DNA of 64,000 bases from G051132615 sp051132615 (GCF_051132615.1 NZ_CP152375.1:1860001-1924000), one strand, 5' to 3'. Positions 34,936-44,125 are shown, counted from the stretch's first letter. Notes: generated from the letters alone by a model not told the origin. A program made the numbers and translations.

Positions 34936-35787
34936 ATGCAAAATCGTTCTTTTTTATTATTATTTTTGATTATAAGCTGTTTCATCCATTTTGTTTTAAT
35001 TCTATGTAAACCATTTGAATTATTCTTTATGATTTCCTATTCCTCTAAATTGGACTATCTCTATGGACACTTACTTTATTCAGTAGATCCTTTTTTCTGG
35101 TTGTTTATTTATGCTTTATGTACCACATTTATTTTTTATACAAAAAAATTGAAAAAAACAGGTATATATATTCAGTACATCGGCTGTATTTTTATGCCAC
35201 TTGTCGCATTACTGTTGGCGGATATACTCAAAGAATCTTTAATGAATCAAACTATTGATATTAAAAATATTAATTTATTATTATCTATGTATATGGATAA
35301 TTATCTTTGGGGATTAACTTTACTGTTATTTTTATCCATAATCATTGTAGAAAGGTGGTTTGGAGAATATTCAAATGGGCAGCCTCATCCTAGTCAAATC
35401 ATACTAAATATACCTTTTATATTTAACCAATTTTCAAATCTGTTGTTTAATCAACATCAGTCGTATAAACAAAAACGGAAGATATTTTTTAAAAGTATAT
35501 TTTGGAGTTTGTTGATCGGTATTCTTGTATTTTCTTTTCTCTTTGGTTTTCCCATATTAGGTACAGTTATGGCAAGAAAGGTACTTGCTTTAACTGGATG
35601 TGAACCCGCATTTGATGGTATTCCAGCATGTTTTAACCATGGCTTTATCCAATCTCGGTTTGGCCCTCTATCGATTTGGCTTGCCGCTTTTGCTACTCCT
35701 TTTGTATTTTTATTTCAATTTGCTGATATATTGTTTATTTGGTCATTTTTAATTATTTTTTTTGGTGTGCTGGCATTTAAAAAATAA
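34936..35787 (+). CDS. Hypothetical multi-pass membrane protein
   Basis: 283 residues, about seven hydrophobic segments (near 5-30, 50-68, 77-98, 118-140, 188-212, 238-258, 262-281). The loop between segments five and six contains CEPAFDGIPACFNHGFIQSRFGP with two Cys and a His. No family is recognised. Very AT-rich, divergent from the beta-lactamase gene with 119 bp between them. Confidence 0.6.
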   Translation: MQNRSFLLLFLIISCFIHFVLILCKPFELFFMISYSSKLDYLYGHLLYSVDPFFWLFIYALCTTFIFYTKKLKKTGIYIQYIGCIFMPLVALLLADILKESLMNQTIDIKNINLLLSMYMDNYLWGLTLLLFLSIIIVERWFGEYSNGQPHPSQIILNIPFIFNQFSNLLFNQHQSYKQKRKIFFKSIFWSLLIGILVFSFLFGFPILGTVMARKVLALTGCEPAFDGIPACFNHGFIQSRFGPLSIWLAAFATPFVFLFQFADILFIWSFLIIFFGVLAFKK

Positions 35788-35861
35788 ACATATCTACATA
35801 AAATGCTTGAAGATATATCGTCAAAAAGTTGGTCTTTATTTCTTTAGCAAAATTGTGTATG

Positions 35862-37214
35862 TTAGTTAAAGGTGGTTTTGTTTTTTTCGCCATGCCATGG
35901 TGCGACCCAATGTAATAAAATCATACCAGGGAAGGCCAAAATAAAACACAGCCAAAAGAAGCTGGTGTAACCGAGCATTTCAATTAAATAACCCGTTGTT
36001 GAGTTAATAAATGTACGGGGTACCGCAGATAAACTGGTAAATAAAGCCAATTGCGTGGCGGTAAAAGCAGGGTTAGTCTCCCGAGCCATAAATGCCACAA
36101 ATGCAGCCGTGCCCAAACCCACACCCACAGCTTCAGCACCAATCACAACAGCTAAGGCGATGCGCTCGTAAGAACCAATCGTCGCAAATGTGCCATGATC
36201 AGCCAACCAAACAAATCCCAATATAGTGACTACTTGCACCACCCCAAAAAGCCATAGTGCTTTGTTGATGCCCATTCTGAGCATCCAAATGCCCCCTAAA
36301 ATGCCAGAAATAACCGCAGGCCATAGCCCAGCATTTTTGGCAATGACACCAATGTCTGATTTGCTGAATCCCATATCCATATAAAAGGGGGTCGCCAGTG
36401 CTGTTGACATGCTGTCGCCTAATTTATATAAGAAAATAAACAATAAAATCAGTAGGGCAGAACGCACACCTTTACGGCTAAAAAACTCAACAAATGGTTC
36501 AATAAAACTTTGTCTAAATGTTTTAGGGGCTTTGGTGTTTAAAGGGGGCTCTTTTGCCAGACACAAGGTCATGAATACGCCTGGTAACATAAATAAAGCC
36601 GTGACTAAGAATACTGTTGACCAAGGGAAGTGATCCGCTAAAATTAATGATAAAGAACCTGGTATTAAACTGGCGATACGGTAGGCATTCACATGAATTG
36701 AATTACCTAACCCTAATTCCTGATCAGTTAATATTTCTCTTCTAAATGCATCTAAAACAATATCTTGGCTGGCAGAGAAAAAAGCCACACCTAAGCAAAT
36801 TAAAGAAATTTTGCTTAAATCTTCTTGTGGTGAAAAAAATGAAAAGGTGGCTATAAGTACCAATAACACCACTTGTGTGATAAACATCCAGCCCCTACGC
36901 CTGCCAAGGAAAGGGGGGATAATTTTATCCATTAATGGCGACCACAAAAATTTCCATGTAAAAGGCAGTTGAATTAAAGCAAATAAACCAATCGCTTTTA
37001 AGTCAATACTTTCAGAACGTAGCCATGCAGGAATTAAATTAATCAATAAATATAAAGGCAAGCCAGAAGTAAAGCCCGTAAAAATACAAATGAGCATGCT
37101 TCGGGTAAAAATTTGTTGGTACCATGGTTTTTTGGTTGGATTTTGTTTTACCGTTGTATCCGACATAAGGGAGCTGTTTGGTGCTTGATAAGGGCTTTGC
37201 TTGTTTTCAGACAT
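35862..37214 (-). CDS. ampG: AmpG-type muropeptide permease
   Basis: 450-residue MFS protein of the AmpG family, which imports GlcNAc-anhydroMurNAc peptides from the periplasm for cell-wall recycling. Marks are LICIFTGFTSGLPLYLL, IDLKAIGLFALIQLPFTWKFLWSPLMDK, FLGRRRGWMFITQVVLL and ASQDIVLDAFRREILTDQELGLGNSI. It carries a cytoplasmic tail of about 35 residues at the N-terminus (SPYQAPNSSL) not found in E. coli AmpG. In species with inducible beta-lactamases AmpG supplies the inducing muropeptides; a class D enzyme gene is 1 kb away, but such control is not implied for it. Confidence 0.88.
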   Translation of the reverse strand: MSENKQSPYQAPNSSLMSDTTVKQNPTKKPWYQQIFTRSMLICIFTGFTSGLPLYLLINLIPAWLRSESIDLKAIGLFALIQLPFTWKFLWSPLMDKIIPPFLGRRRGWMFITQVVLLVLIATFSFFSPQEDLSKISLICLGVAFFSASQDIVLDAFRREILTDQELGLGNSIHVNAYRIASLIPGSLSLILADHFPWSTVFLVTALFMLPGVFMTLCLAKEPPLNTKAPKTFRQSFIEPFVEFFSRKGVRSALLILLFIFLYKLGDSMSTALATPFYMDMGFSKSDIGVIAKNAGLWPAVISGILGGIWMLRMGINKALWLFGVVQVVTILGFVWLADHGTFATIGSYERIALAVVIGAEAVGVGLGTAAFVAFMARETNPAFTATQLALFTSLSAVPRTFINSTTGYLIEMLGYTSFFWLCFILAFPGMILLHWVAPWHGEKNKTTFN

Positions 37215-37306
37215 AAATTATAGACGGATCAAAAGTGAATAAAACGCGACCATATTACCTTAATTCAGTTCGGTCGTGTCAGGTTTGCTCTTTATTCAGC
37301 ATAATA

Positions 37307-37339
37307 AAAATATCAGGCTGATTTTCAGCCTGATATTTT
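37307..37339 (-). terminator. Intrinsic terminator of ackA
   Basis: A perfect 15-bp stem AAAATATCAGGCTGA / TCAGCCTGATATTTT with a 3-nt loop lies 12 bases beyond the ackA stop. Confidence 0.9.
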
Positions 37340-37350
37340 GGTTCAATCAA

Positions 37351-38553
37351 TTAAATGGCAATGTTCAATACGCTAACAGTATCTTGTGCAATCATTAATT
37401 CTTCATTGGTATTCACAACCAATGCCAATGGTGCAGTACTGCTGGTAATGACCCCAGCCTTACCTCGGCAAGTTTCATTATTGGCATTTTCATCCAATTT
37501 TAAGCCTAAGAAACTTAAATGATTAATGACTCTGGCACGCATAGAAGCAGAGTTTTCACCAATACCACCAGTGAAGACTAAAGCATCTAAACGACCTAAT
37601 GGCACCACATAACCTGCAATGTATTTAGCCAAGCGGTAAGCAAAAACCTCTAAAGCTAATTGAGCGTTACGGTTACCATTTTCAGCAGCTTCTTCAACTT
37701 CACGGCAGTCGTTGCTTAATTCAGATAAACCTAATAAACCACTTTCTTTATTCAATAAGTTATTAATGGCAGAAATATCCATTTTTAACTCTTGATTTAG
37801 GTAAGAAAATAAACCTGGGTCAATGTCACCAGAACGAGTACCCATGACCAAACCTTCTAAAGGTGTTAAGCCCATAGAGGTATCCATACATTTGCCATTT
37901 AAAATAGAAGCAACTGAAGCACCATTACCCAAATGAGCAACCACTAAAGCAAAATTGTTCTCGTCTTTGTTAAGCATTTTTGCTGCTTCTTTAGCAACAA
38001 AGCGATAACTTGTGCCATGGAAACCATAACGGCGAACATGGTTTTCACGATATAGTTTCATCGGTACAGCATACAAATAAGCATGTTCAGGCATAGTTTG
38101 GTGGAATGAAGTGTCAAAAACCCCAACATTTTTTAAAGAAGGAAATGCTTTTTGTGCTGCTCTTACTCCTAAAATATTAGCAGGGTTATGTAATGGCGCT
38201 AGATTAGAACACGCTTCAACAGTTTTGAGCACTTCATCGTTGATTTCAACAGAAGCTTTAAATGCTTCGCCTCCATGTACCAAACGATGACCAATTGCAG
38301 TGACTTTTTCAAATAAACCCAGTGCTTTTAGTTTTTCTAAAATACTTTCTAGTGCACCAGTGTGATCATTTGTGGTTAAAAAACGGGTTTCTTTATGGCC
38401 GTCAAACTTAAAAGTAACAGATGCATCTTGCAAATTTAATTTTTCGGCTAAACCTGATAGTACGTCTTTTTCTGTCTTTGGATCTATAACTGAGAATTTT
38501 ACAGATGAACTACCGCAGTTAAGAACAAGAATCAGATTGTTACTATTAGACAT
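37351..38553 (-). CDS. ackA: Acetate kinase
   Basis: Acetyl-phosphate + ADP to acetate + ATP (reversible). 400 residues. Motifs are ILVLNCGSSSVKFSVID at the N-terminus, GHRLVHGGE, DTSFHQTMP, YGFHGTSYRFV, HLGNGASV, MDTSMGLTPLEGLVMGTRSGDIDPG and FTGGIGENS. The usual partner pta is not next to it; the gene stands alone between ampG and divergent greA. Confidence 0.97.
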   Translation of the reverse strand: MSNSNNLILVLNCGSSSVKFSVIDPKTEKDVLSGLAEKLNLQDASVTFKFDGHKETRFLTTNDHTGALESILEKLKALGLFEKVTAIGHRLVHGGEAFKASVEINDEVLKTVEACSNLAPLHNPANILGVRAAQKAFPSLKNVGVFDTSFHQTMPEHAYLYAVPMKLYRENHVRRYGFHGTSYRFVAKEAAKMLNKDENNFALVVAHLGNGASVASILNGKCMDTSMGLTPLEGLVMGTRSGDIDPGLFSYLNQELKMDISAINNLLNKESGLLGLSELSNDCREVEEAAENGNRNAQLALEVFAYRLAKYIAGYVVPLGRLDALVFTGGIGENSASMRARVINHLSFLGLKLDENANNETCRGKAGVITSSTAPLALVVNTNEELMIAQDTVSVLNIAI

Positions 38554-38671
38554 TATAATGGTTCCTTTAAAATAATAAATTGAACTTTCAATTTTCGGTG
38601 ATTATAAAAGAGAGTTTAGCGCTTGCCTATAGAGAAAACAGCGTTATTGATTAAGCTCAAGAAAGCAGCCA

Positions 38672-38699
38672 TTGAAATATTACCAGATTCGGGTACAAT
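38672..38699 (+). promoter_or_regulatory. Sigma-70 promoter of greA
   Basis: TTGAAA (38672-38677) and TACAAT (38694-38699) with 16-bp spacing, both close to consensus. Transcription would start near 38706, giving a leader of about 118 nt before the greA ATG. Confidence 0.65.
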
Positions 38700-38719
38700 G
38701 GGGAAAATTAATTGATTTC

Positions 38720-38754
38720 GCAAGTTCCATTTTTGGAGCTTGCATTTTTATTTT
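38720..38754 (+). promoter_or_regulatory. Terminator-like hairpin 1 in the greA leader
   Basis: GCAAGTTCC / GGAGCTTGC (one G-U pair), 6-nt loop, followed by ATTTTTATTTT: an intrinsic terminator in the leader. Termination here would give a short RNA of about 50 nt, like GraL of E. coli greA. Confidence 0.6.
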
Positions 38755-38780
38755 GCATCAGCAAAAACCTGTGAAAAGCC

Positions 38781-38807
38781 AAAAAGAGTCTACGCTCTTT
38801 TTTATTT
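38781..38807 (+). promoter_or_regulatory. Terminator-like hairpin 2 in the greA leader
   Basis: AAAAAGAG / CTCTTTTT with loop TCTACG and a T tract, ending some 17 bases before the greA ATG, just ahead of the GAGG Shine-Dalgarno sequence. Confidence 0.55.
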
Positions 38808-38823
38808 TTATATGAGGTAGGTA

Positions 38824-39300
38824 ATGAAAAAGGTTCCTTTAACGGTAGCTGGTGAAGCTTTATTAAAAGAAGAGCTTCAACGATTAAAAAGTGTCGAACG
38901 TCCCTCTGTGATTGCAGCAATTGCAGAAGCACGTTCTCATGGTGACTTATCTGAAAACGCTGAATATGAAGCAGCAAAAGAGCGTCAAGGATTTATTGAA
39001 GGGCGAATTGCTGAGTTAGAAGCAAAATTAAGTAATGCTCAAATTATTGATCCTTCTACTCTTGATGCCGAAGGGCGCATTGTCTTTGGTTCTACTGTGA
39101 CACTACTTGACTGTGATAGCGAAGAAGAGGTTCGTTACCAAATTGTTGGTGAAGATGAAGCTGATATTAAATTAGGTAAAATTTCAGTTAACTCTCCTAT
39201 TGCCCGTGCATTAATCAGTAAAGAAGAAGGTGATGTTGCGGAAGTTCAGGCGCCTGGTGGCGTGAGAGAGTTTGAGGTTATTGCTGTACAGTATATTTAA
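38824..39300 (+). CDS. greA: Transcription elongation factor GreA
   Basis: Stimulates RNA cleavage by backtracked RNA polymerase. 158 residues: N-terminal coiled coil with LTVAGEALLKEELQRLKSVERPSVIAAIAEARSHGDLSENAEYEAAKERQ (acidic tip D and E residues) and a C-terminal FKBP-like domain (VTLLDCDSEEEVRYQIVGEDEADIKLGKISVNSPIARALI). GAGG precedes the ATG. It heads a block (DUF4149, then convergent yhbY) typical of Pseudomonas, but carAB are not upstream here. Confidence 0.97.
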   Translation: MKKVPLTVAGEALLKEELQRLKSVERPSVIAAIAEARSHGDLSENAEYEAAKERQGFIEGRIAELEAKLSNAQIIDPSTLDAEGRIVFGSTVTLLDCDSEEEVRYQIVGEDEADIKLGKISVNSPIARALISKEEGDVAEVQAPGGVREFEVIAVQYI

Positions 39301-39322
39301 CATTACTCAATAGGTAGATTTC

Positions 39323-39778
39323 ATGAATCAATTAAACAAAATCAAAATAATGGCACTTTGTTTGTGGGTTGGTGGTTTATTTATGATTGGTGGTTTAGTT
39401 GCTCCTGTTCTGTTTATGAATCTACCTGATAAAATGACTGCAGGTATGTTGGCTGGAAAATGTTTTGATATTCAAACATGGGTCAATCTTGCTTGTGCTG
39501 TGTTGATATTTTTGGTGATGTTATTAGAGAATCAAAGCCACACCTTTAAAAAAGCAGGTTTTTGGTTGTTGCTGATTATGGTGGTATGTGTTGTGGTCAG
39601 TCAGTTTGGGATTACACCGATTATTGAACAGTTAAAGGCGGGTAGAGTGCCTGATGCTCATGGCAGTTTAGGCCCAGAATTTGCCAAGTGGCATGGGATC
39701 AGCAGCAGTATTTATTGGTTACAAGCATTATTAGGTGTATTGCTTATATGGAATCAAGTTCCACGCAGAGCGGATTAA
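39323..39778 (+). CDS. DUF4149 membrane protein
   Basis: 151 residues, four TM helices, with the family segments LWVGGLFMIGGLVAPVLF and FGITPIIEQL and the C-terminal FAKWHGISSSIYWLQALLGVLLI. It lies 22 bp after greA, as in Pseudomonas, and is presumably co-transcribed. No function is known. Confidence 0.85.
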   Translation: MNQLNKIKIMALCLWVGGLFMIGGLVAPVLFMNLPDKMTAGMLAGKCFDIQTWVNLACAVLIFLVMLLENQSHTFKKAGFWLLLIMVVCVVVSQFGITPIIEQLKAGRVPDAHGSLGPEFAKWHGISSSIYWLQALLGVLLIWNQVPRRAD

Positions 39779-39799
39779 TTTGATTTCATTCTATCTAAT

Positions 39800-39832
39800 A
39801 AAAAAGCCACTTATATTTTAAGTGGCTTTTTT
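39800..39832. terminator. Bidirectional terminator between DUF4149 and yhbY
   Basis: A 14-bp stem AAAAAAGCCACTTA / TAAGTGGCTTTTTT lies between two convergent stops. Confidence 0.85.
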
Positions 39833-39834
39833 AT

Positions 39835-40116
39835 TTAAGATTCATTTGGACGCCATAAAACCAGCTGTTTGCCTATATGTTGTACAGGGTGGGCATTAAG
39901 TGTGTCACATAAATTTTGAAAAATAGCTTCACGTTCAGCCCTATCATCACCCATTACTTTTATCTTAATTAATTCATGGGCAGTTAAACTGCTATCAACT
40001 TCATGAATAATTGCATCCGTTAAACCATTTTGTCCAATCATCACAACAGCATTTAAATGATGTGCCTGTTGTTTTAAAGCTTGGCGCTCTTTAGGTGTTA
40101 ATATTTTTTGAGTCAT
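39835..40116 (-). CDS. yhbY: Ribosome assembly RNA-binding protein YhbY
   Basis: 93 residues from the ATG at 40116 (MTQKILTPKERQALKQQAHHLN), the family start; the open frame extends to 40197 but the added part is hydrophobic and unrelated. CRM/KH-like domain with the GxxG loop in VVMIGQNGLTDAII and HELIKIKV. Associates with pre-50S particles in E. coli. Confidence 0.93.
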   Translation of the reverse strand: MTQKILTPKERQALKQQAHHLNAVVMIGQNGLTDAIIHEVDSSLTAHELIKIKVMGDDRAEREAIFQNLCDTLNAHPVQHIGKQLVLWRPNES

Positions 40117-40445
40117 ACCATTAAATATATATCGATTAAAATAGTATTGTACGTGAAAGTATACAAAAAGACAGCTGATTATTATAAAAATAACCATTAG
40201 ATAAAGTGTTTGACAATAGGTCAGTTTGAAAAACCATTAGTGTTGAATCAAACCATCATTTTTTAAAACTTGGCTCGAATACATAGAAAATTGTGTCTAC
40301 TAAAGTTAATTAAGTAATGATAAAGTATTCATAATTGACTCAATAGTTATTTTATTCTGAATGAAGACAATACTTTGATTGATGAAAAATGAATTTGAAT
40401 ATAAAATTAGCCACAGTTAACTCATCTTGAAGAAAGCCAGCAGTA
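40117..40445. other. 329-bp intergenic region between divergent yhbY and rlmE
   Basis: AT-rich and gene-free. It must hold the promoters of both divergent transcripts, but I find no single convincing -35/-10 pair, no long inverted repeat and no RNA gene. Confidence 0.6.
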
Positions 40446-41069
40446 TTGAAATCTAATCGTTCTAAATCATCCAAAGCATGGTTAAGCGAACACGTCCATG
40501 ATGTTTATGTTCATCAAGCTAAACAAGCTGGCTATAGGGCACGTTCTGCATATAAATTTTTAGAAATTAATGAAAAAGACAATCTGATTCATTCTGGTGA
40601 TATTGTTGTTGATCTAGGTAGTGCGCCAGGTAGTTGGTCTCAGGTGGCGCAAGAATTAGTTGGTGAAAAGGGACAAGTTTTTGCTCTGGATATTTTACCC
40701 ATGGAACCTATTGAAGGGGTTCAGTTTATTCAAGGGGATTTTAGGGAAGAAGACGTACTCTTAAAATTTGAAGAGTTATTAAATAATCGACCAGTGGATC
40801 TTGTAATTTCCGATATGGCCCCCAATATGAGTGGGCAGGCAGTCACAGATCAAGCCAGAAGTTACTATTTGGCAGAGTTGGCTTTAGATTTTGCCCAAAA
40901 AAATTTAACACCAGAAGGTGGTTTTCTGGTCAAAGTGTTTCAAGGCAGCGAGCAACAAAGTTATATGCAAGCAATGCGCGCTGTGTTTTGTCAAGTTCAG
41001 GTACGTAAACCAAAAGCATCAAGGGATCGCTCTTCAGAGATTTACCTGCTTGGTAAAAAATTGCGGTAA
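40446..41069 (+). CDS. rlmE: 23S rRNA (uridine2552-2'-O)-methyltransferase
   Basis: SAM-dependent enzyme that methylates U2552 in the A loop. 207 residues from a TTG start (family-like N-terminus KSNRSKSSKAWLSEHVHDVYVHQAKQAGYRARSAYKFLEI). SAM site VVDLGSAPGSWSQVAQ; catalytic K-D-K-E residues can be placed in RARSAYKFLE, VISDMAPNMSG, LVKVFQGSE and SSEIYLL. No in-frame ATG fits, so TTG is accepted. Immediately upstream of ftsH, as in most proteobacteria. Confidence 0.94.
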   Translation: MKSNRSKSSKAWLSEHVHDVYVHQAKQAGYRARSAYKFLEINEKDNLIHSGDIVVDLGSAPGSWSQVAQELVGEKGQVFALDILPMEPIEGVQFIQGDFREEDVLLKFEELLNNRPVDLVISDMAPNMSGQAVTDQARSYYLAELALDFAQKNLTPEGGFLVKVFQGSEQQSYMQAMRAVFCQVQVRKPKASRDRSSEIYLLGKKLR

Positions 41070-41135
41070 AAAAATTTATAAAGTATCAATACACATGTTG
41101 TCATCACACAAATTATTAGCAAGGAGCCTTATTTC

Positions 41136-43205
41136 GTGGGTCTACATTTTAAAAATTTAGTGCTTTGGATCGGTTTAGCTTTTTTAGCTTTAACTGTCTT
41201 TAATTATACAAGTACAAAAAATGAGAATAGTAAACAAATTGAATATTCTCAGTTTATGGTGGATGTGAATGCAGGTAAAGTCAGTAACGTGACCATGGAA
41301 GGCTCCGTAGTAGGTGGTTATGTCATCAAAGGTAAACGCACAGACAATACCGAATTCTTTACCAATGCTCCTTTAGACGACAAGCTGGTTCCTACCTTAC
41401 TTGAAAAAAAGGTACGCTTAGATGTTAAGCCAGAAGAAAAACCCAGCATGTTGCTCAGTATCTTTATCAGCTTGCTGCCTGTTTTGTTATTAATAGGCTT
41501 ATGGGTGTTTTTTATGCGCCAAATGCAAGGTGGTGGCAAAAATGGTGCGATGTCTTTTGGTAAAAGTAAGGCTCGATTACTGGATAAAGACAAAAACAGC
41601 ATTACCTTTAAAGATGTAGCAGGTTGTGATGAAGCAAAAGAAGAAGTCAGTGAAATTGTTGATTACCTAAAAGCTCCTTCACGCTACCAAAGCTTGGGTG
41701 GCCGTTTACCAAGAGGTGTTTTGTTGTGTGGTAGCCCTGGTACAGGTAAAACCTTATTGGCTAAAGCCATTGCGGGTGAAGCAAAAGTACCTTTTTTTAG
41801 TATTTCTGGTTCTGACTTTGTGGAGATGTTTGTTGGGGTAGGTGCTTCTCGTGTCCGTGACATGTTTGAGCAAGCGAAAAAAAATGCACCGTGTATCATA
41901 TTTATTGACGAAATTGATGCCGTAGGTCGTCAGCGTGGTGCAGGTTTAGGTGGTGGTAATGATGAACGCGAACAAACATTAAATCAATTATTGGTTGAAA
42001 TGGATGGTTTTAATAACAATGAAACCGTCATCGTCATTGCGGCAACCAACCGTCCAGATGTTCTAGATCCTGCCTTAATGCGTCCAGGTCGTTTTGACCG
42101 ACAAGTTGTTGTACCATTACCCGATATTCGTGGTCGTGAACATATTTTACAAGTCCATGCACGTAAAGTACCCATTGATAAAGAAGTTAATCTTGCGACA
42201 ATTGCACGTGGTACACCAGGCTTTAGTGGTGCCGACCTTGCTAACTTAATAAATGAAGCTGCTTTATTTGCCGCACGCCGTAATAAGCGATTAGTCGATC
42301 AAAGTGATTTTGAATCAGCCAAAGATAAAATTATTATGGGTGCTGAACGCCGTAGCATGGTGATGACTGAAGACGAAAAACGAAATACTGCATACCATGA
42401 ATCTGGGCATGCTATTGTTGCCAAATTGATTCCAGGGTCAGATCCTGTTCATAAAGTGACTATTATTCCACGTGGTAGAGCACTTGGTGTGACCATGCAA
42501 CTGCCAGAAGAAGACCGTTATGCTTATGACAGAAAATACTTACTAGGACGTATTGCCATTTTATTTGGTGGACGTATTGCCGAAGAAGTATTCATGAACC
42601 AAATGACAACAGGCGCCAGTAATGACTTTGAACGTGCGACACAAATGGCACGTGATATGGTGACCCGTTACGGTATGAGTGACAAGATGGGGCCTATGGT
42701 TTATGGCGAAAATGAAAGCGAAGTCTTTTTGGGTCGTTCAGTAACCACTACCAAAAACTTATCCGAAACCACCTTAGCAGCAGTTGATGCAGAGATTCGT
42801 CGTATTATTGATGAACAATATAAACTTGCGCGTACTTTATTAGAAGAAAACCGCGATAAAGTAGAGCGTATGACCAAAGCTTTGTTGGATTGGGAAACCA
42901 TCGATTCAGACCAAATTGACGAAATTATGGCTGGAAAAGAGCCTAGCCCACCAAAAGATTACAGTCAAAATGTCAGAACTGAAGAAGAACTTGCTGCTTT
43001 AGATGAAATTGATCAATCAAAACAAACAGCTGTTAAAGAGCCAACTGATGGCAATGCGCCAGAAGAGCCAAAAACCGACAGTCCGGTTGAACAAGAGCCA
43101 AAAGCAGAAGACACAAAAGTAGAACAAGTTGTAGACAATCATACTGAAGCTACTGAAGGTGTAGACACAGATCAAACTGAGCAAAAAAAACCAGAAGATA
43201 AATAA
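41136..43205 (+). CDS. ftsH: ATP-dependent zinc metalloprotease FtsH
   Basis: Membrane AAA+ protease that degrades misfolded membrane proteins and regulators such as RpoH and LpxC. GTG start with AGGAG (41122-41126) 9 bases before it. 689 residues. TM helices at about 5-22 and 104-127, AAA module with Walker A CGSPGTGKTLLAKAI (Ser where most have GPPGTGKT), Walker B CIIFIDEIDAVG, SRH IAATNRPDVLDPALMRPGRFDR, zinc site HESGH. The C-terminal 60 residues are an acidic, repetitive E/K/T/D-rich tail, longer than in E. coli (644 residues). Confidence 0.98.
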   Translation: MGLHFKNLVLWIGLAFLALTVFNYTSTKNENSKQIEYSQFMVDVNAGKVSNVTMEGSVVGGYVIKGKRTDNTEFFTNAPLDDKLVPTLLEKKVRLDVKPEEKPSMLLSIFISLLPVLLLIGLWVFFMRQMQGGGKNGAMSFGKSKARLLDKDKNSITFKDVAGCDEAKEEVSEIVDYLKAPSRYQSLGGRLPRGVLLCGSPGTGKTLLAKAIAGEAKVPFFSISGSDFVEMFVGVGASRVRDMFEQAKKNAPCIIFIDEIDAVGRQRGAGLGGGNDEREQTLNQLLVEMDGFNNNETVIVIAATNRPDVLDPALMRPGRFDRQVVVPLPDIRGREHILQVHARKVPIDKEVNLATIARGTPGFSGADLANLINEAALFAARRNKRLVDQSDFESAKDKIIMGAERRSMVMTEDEKRNTAYHESGHAIVAKLIPGSDPVHKVTIIPRGRALGVTMQLPEEDRYAYDRKYLLGRIAILFGGRIAEEVFMNQMTTGASNDFERATQMARDMVTRYGMSDKMGPMVYGENESEVFLGRSVTTTKNLSETTLAAVDAEIRRIIDEQYKLARTLLEENRDKVERMTKALLDWETIDSDQIDEIMAGKEPSPPKDYSQNVRTEEELAALDEIDQSKQTAVKEPTDGNAPEEPKTDSPVEQEPKAEDTKVEQVVDNHTEATEGVDTDQTEQKKPEDK

Positions 43206-43207
43206 AC

Positions 43208-43231
43208 AAAGGCAGCAAACGCTGCCTTTTT
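43208..43231 (+). terminator. Terminator after ftsH
   Basis: AAAGGCAGC / GCTGCCTTT, loop AAAC, followed by TT, 3 bases after the stop. folP starts 30 bp later, so it may only partly separate the genes. Confidence 0.75.
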
Positions 43232-43261
43232 CCTATCAGTACATTTATAAAAAGGATCATC

Positions 43262-44101
43262 ATGCAACTTAATTGTGGTCGTTTTGAACTTGATTTAACG
43301 ACACCTAAAGTCATGGGCATTTTAAATGTTACCCCAGATTCATTTTCCGATGGCGGTCAGTTTAAAGCCCATGATTTGGCTTTAGAACATGCAAAACAAA
43401 TGATTGAGCAAGGTGTGGATATTATTGATGTAGGTGCAGAATCAACCCGTCCTAATGCAGCTTTTGTCAGTGAAGAAGAAGAATGGGCAAGATTAGAACC
43501 TATCTTGTCATCTTTACAAAACTTTAATGTACCCATTTCCCTAGATACCCGTCGTACCTCTATAATGAAAAAAGCTTTAGCCGAAGGTTGGGTTGATTTA
43601 GTGAATGATGTTTCTGCATTAGAAGATGAAGGAGCTGTTGAGCTATTGGCCAAACAATCTAATACCGCAATTTGTTTGATGCATAAACAGGGTAATCCTG
43701 AAAATATGCAAAAAGAGCCTTATTATGAGGATGTGGTGGCTGAAGTGAGCCAGTATCTACAAGATAGGGTGCAGGTATGTAAACAGGCAGGTATTGATAC
43801 CAAGCGACTATTGGTCGACCCAGGTTTTGGTTTTGGTAAAACATTGGCTCATAACCTAGCTTTAATGAATACCTTAGATCAATGGGCAAAAGACCAAGAA
43901 GTGCCTGTTTTAATCGGTATTTCCCGTAAAAATATGTTGGGTAAGCTGGTAAATGAACCAGAGCCTAAAAACAGAATGGTTGCCAGTGTGGTTGCAGCCC
44001 TTGCAGCTTGCGCTAGAGGAGCCAAAATTGTACGGGTGCATGATGTTAAAGAAACCGTACAAGCGCTGACTATTTGGCAACATATGGGTGTGTTTATTTA
44101 A
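43262..44101 (+). CDS. folP: Dihydropteroate synthase
   Basis: Condenses p-aminobenzoate with dihydropterin pyrophosphate in folate synthesis; target of sulfonamides. 279 residues: MGILNVTPDSFSDGGQF, DIIDVGAESTRPNA, PISLDTRRTSIMKKAL, LVDPGFGFGKTLAHNLALM, and the C-terminal KIVRVHDVKETVQAL. RBS AGGA 8 bases before the ATG. Between ftsH and glmM as in E. coli and Pseudomonas. Confidence 0.97.
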   Translation: MQLNCGRFELDLTTPKVMGILNVTPDSFSDGGQFKAHDLALEHAKQMIEQGVDIIDVGAESTRPNAAFVSEEEEWARLEPILSSLQNFNVPISLDTRRTSIMKKALAEGWVDLVNDVSALEDEGAVELLAKQSNTAICLMHKQGNPENMQKEPYYEDVVAEVSQYLQDRVQVCKQAGIDTKRLLVDPGFGFGKTLAHNLALMNTLDQWAKDQEVPVLIGISRKNMLGKLVNEPEPKNRMVASVVAALAACARGAKIVRVHDVKETVQALTIWQHMGVFI

Positions 44102-44125
44102 ATTTTATCGCAGAAGAAAAACAGA

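Noticed and set aside
40117..40197. N-terminal extension of YhbY (hydrophobic, from 40197)
   Set aside because: YhbY is a soluble protein of about 95 residues starting MTQKILTPKE-like; the extension is chance open frame.
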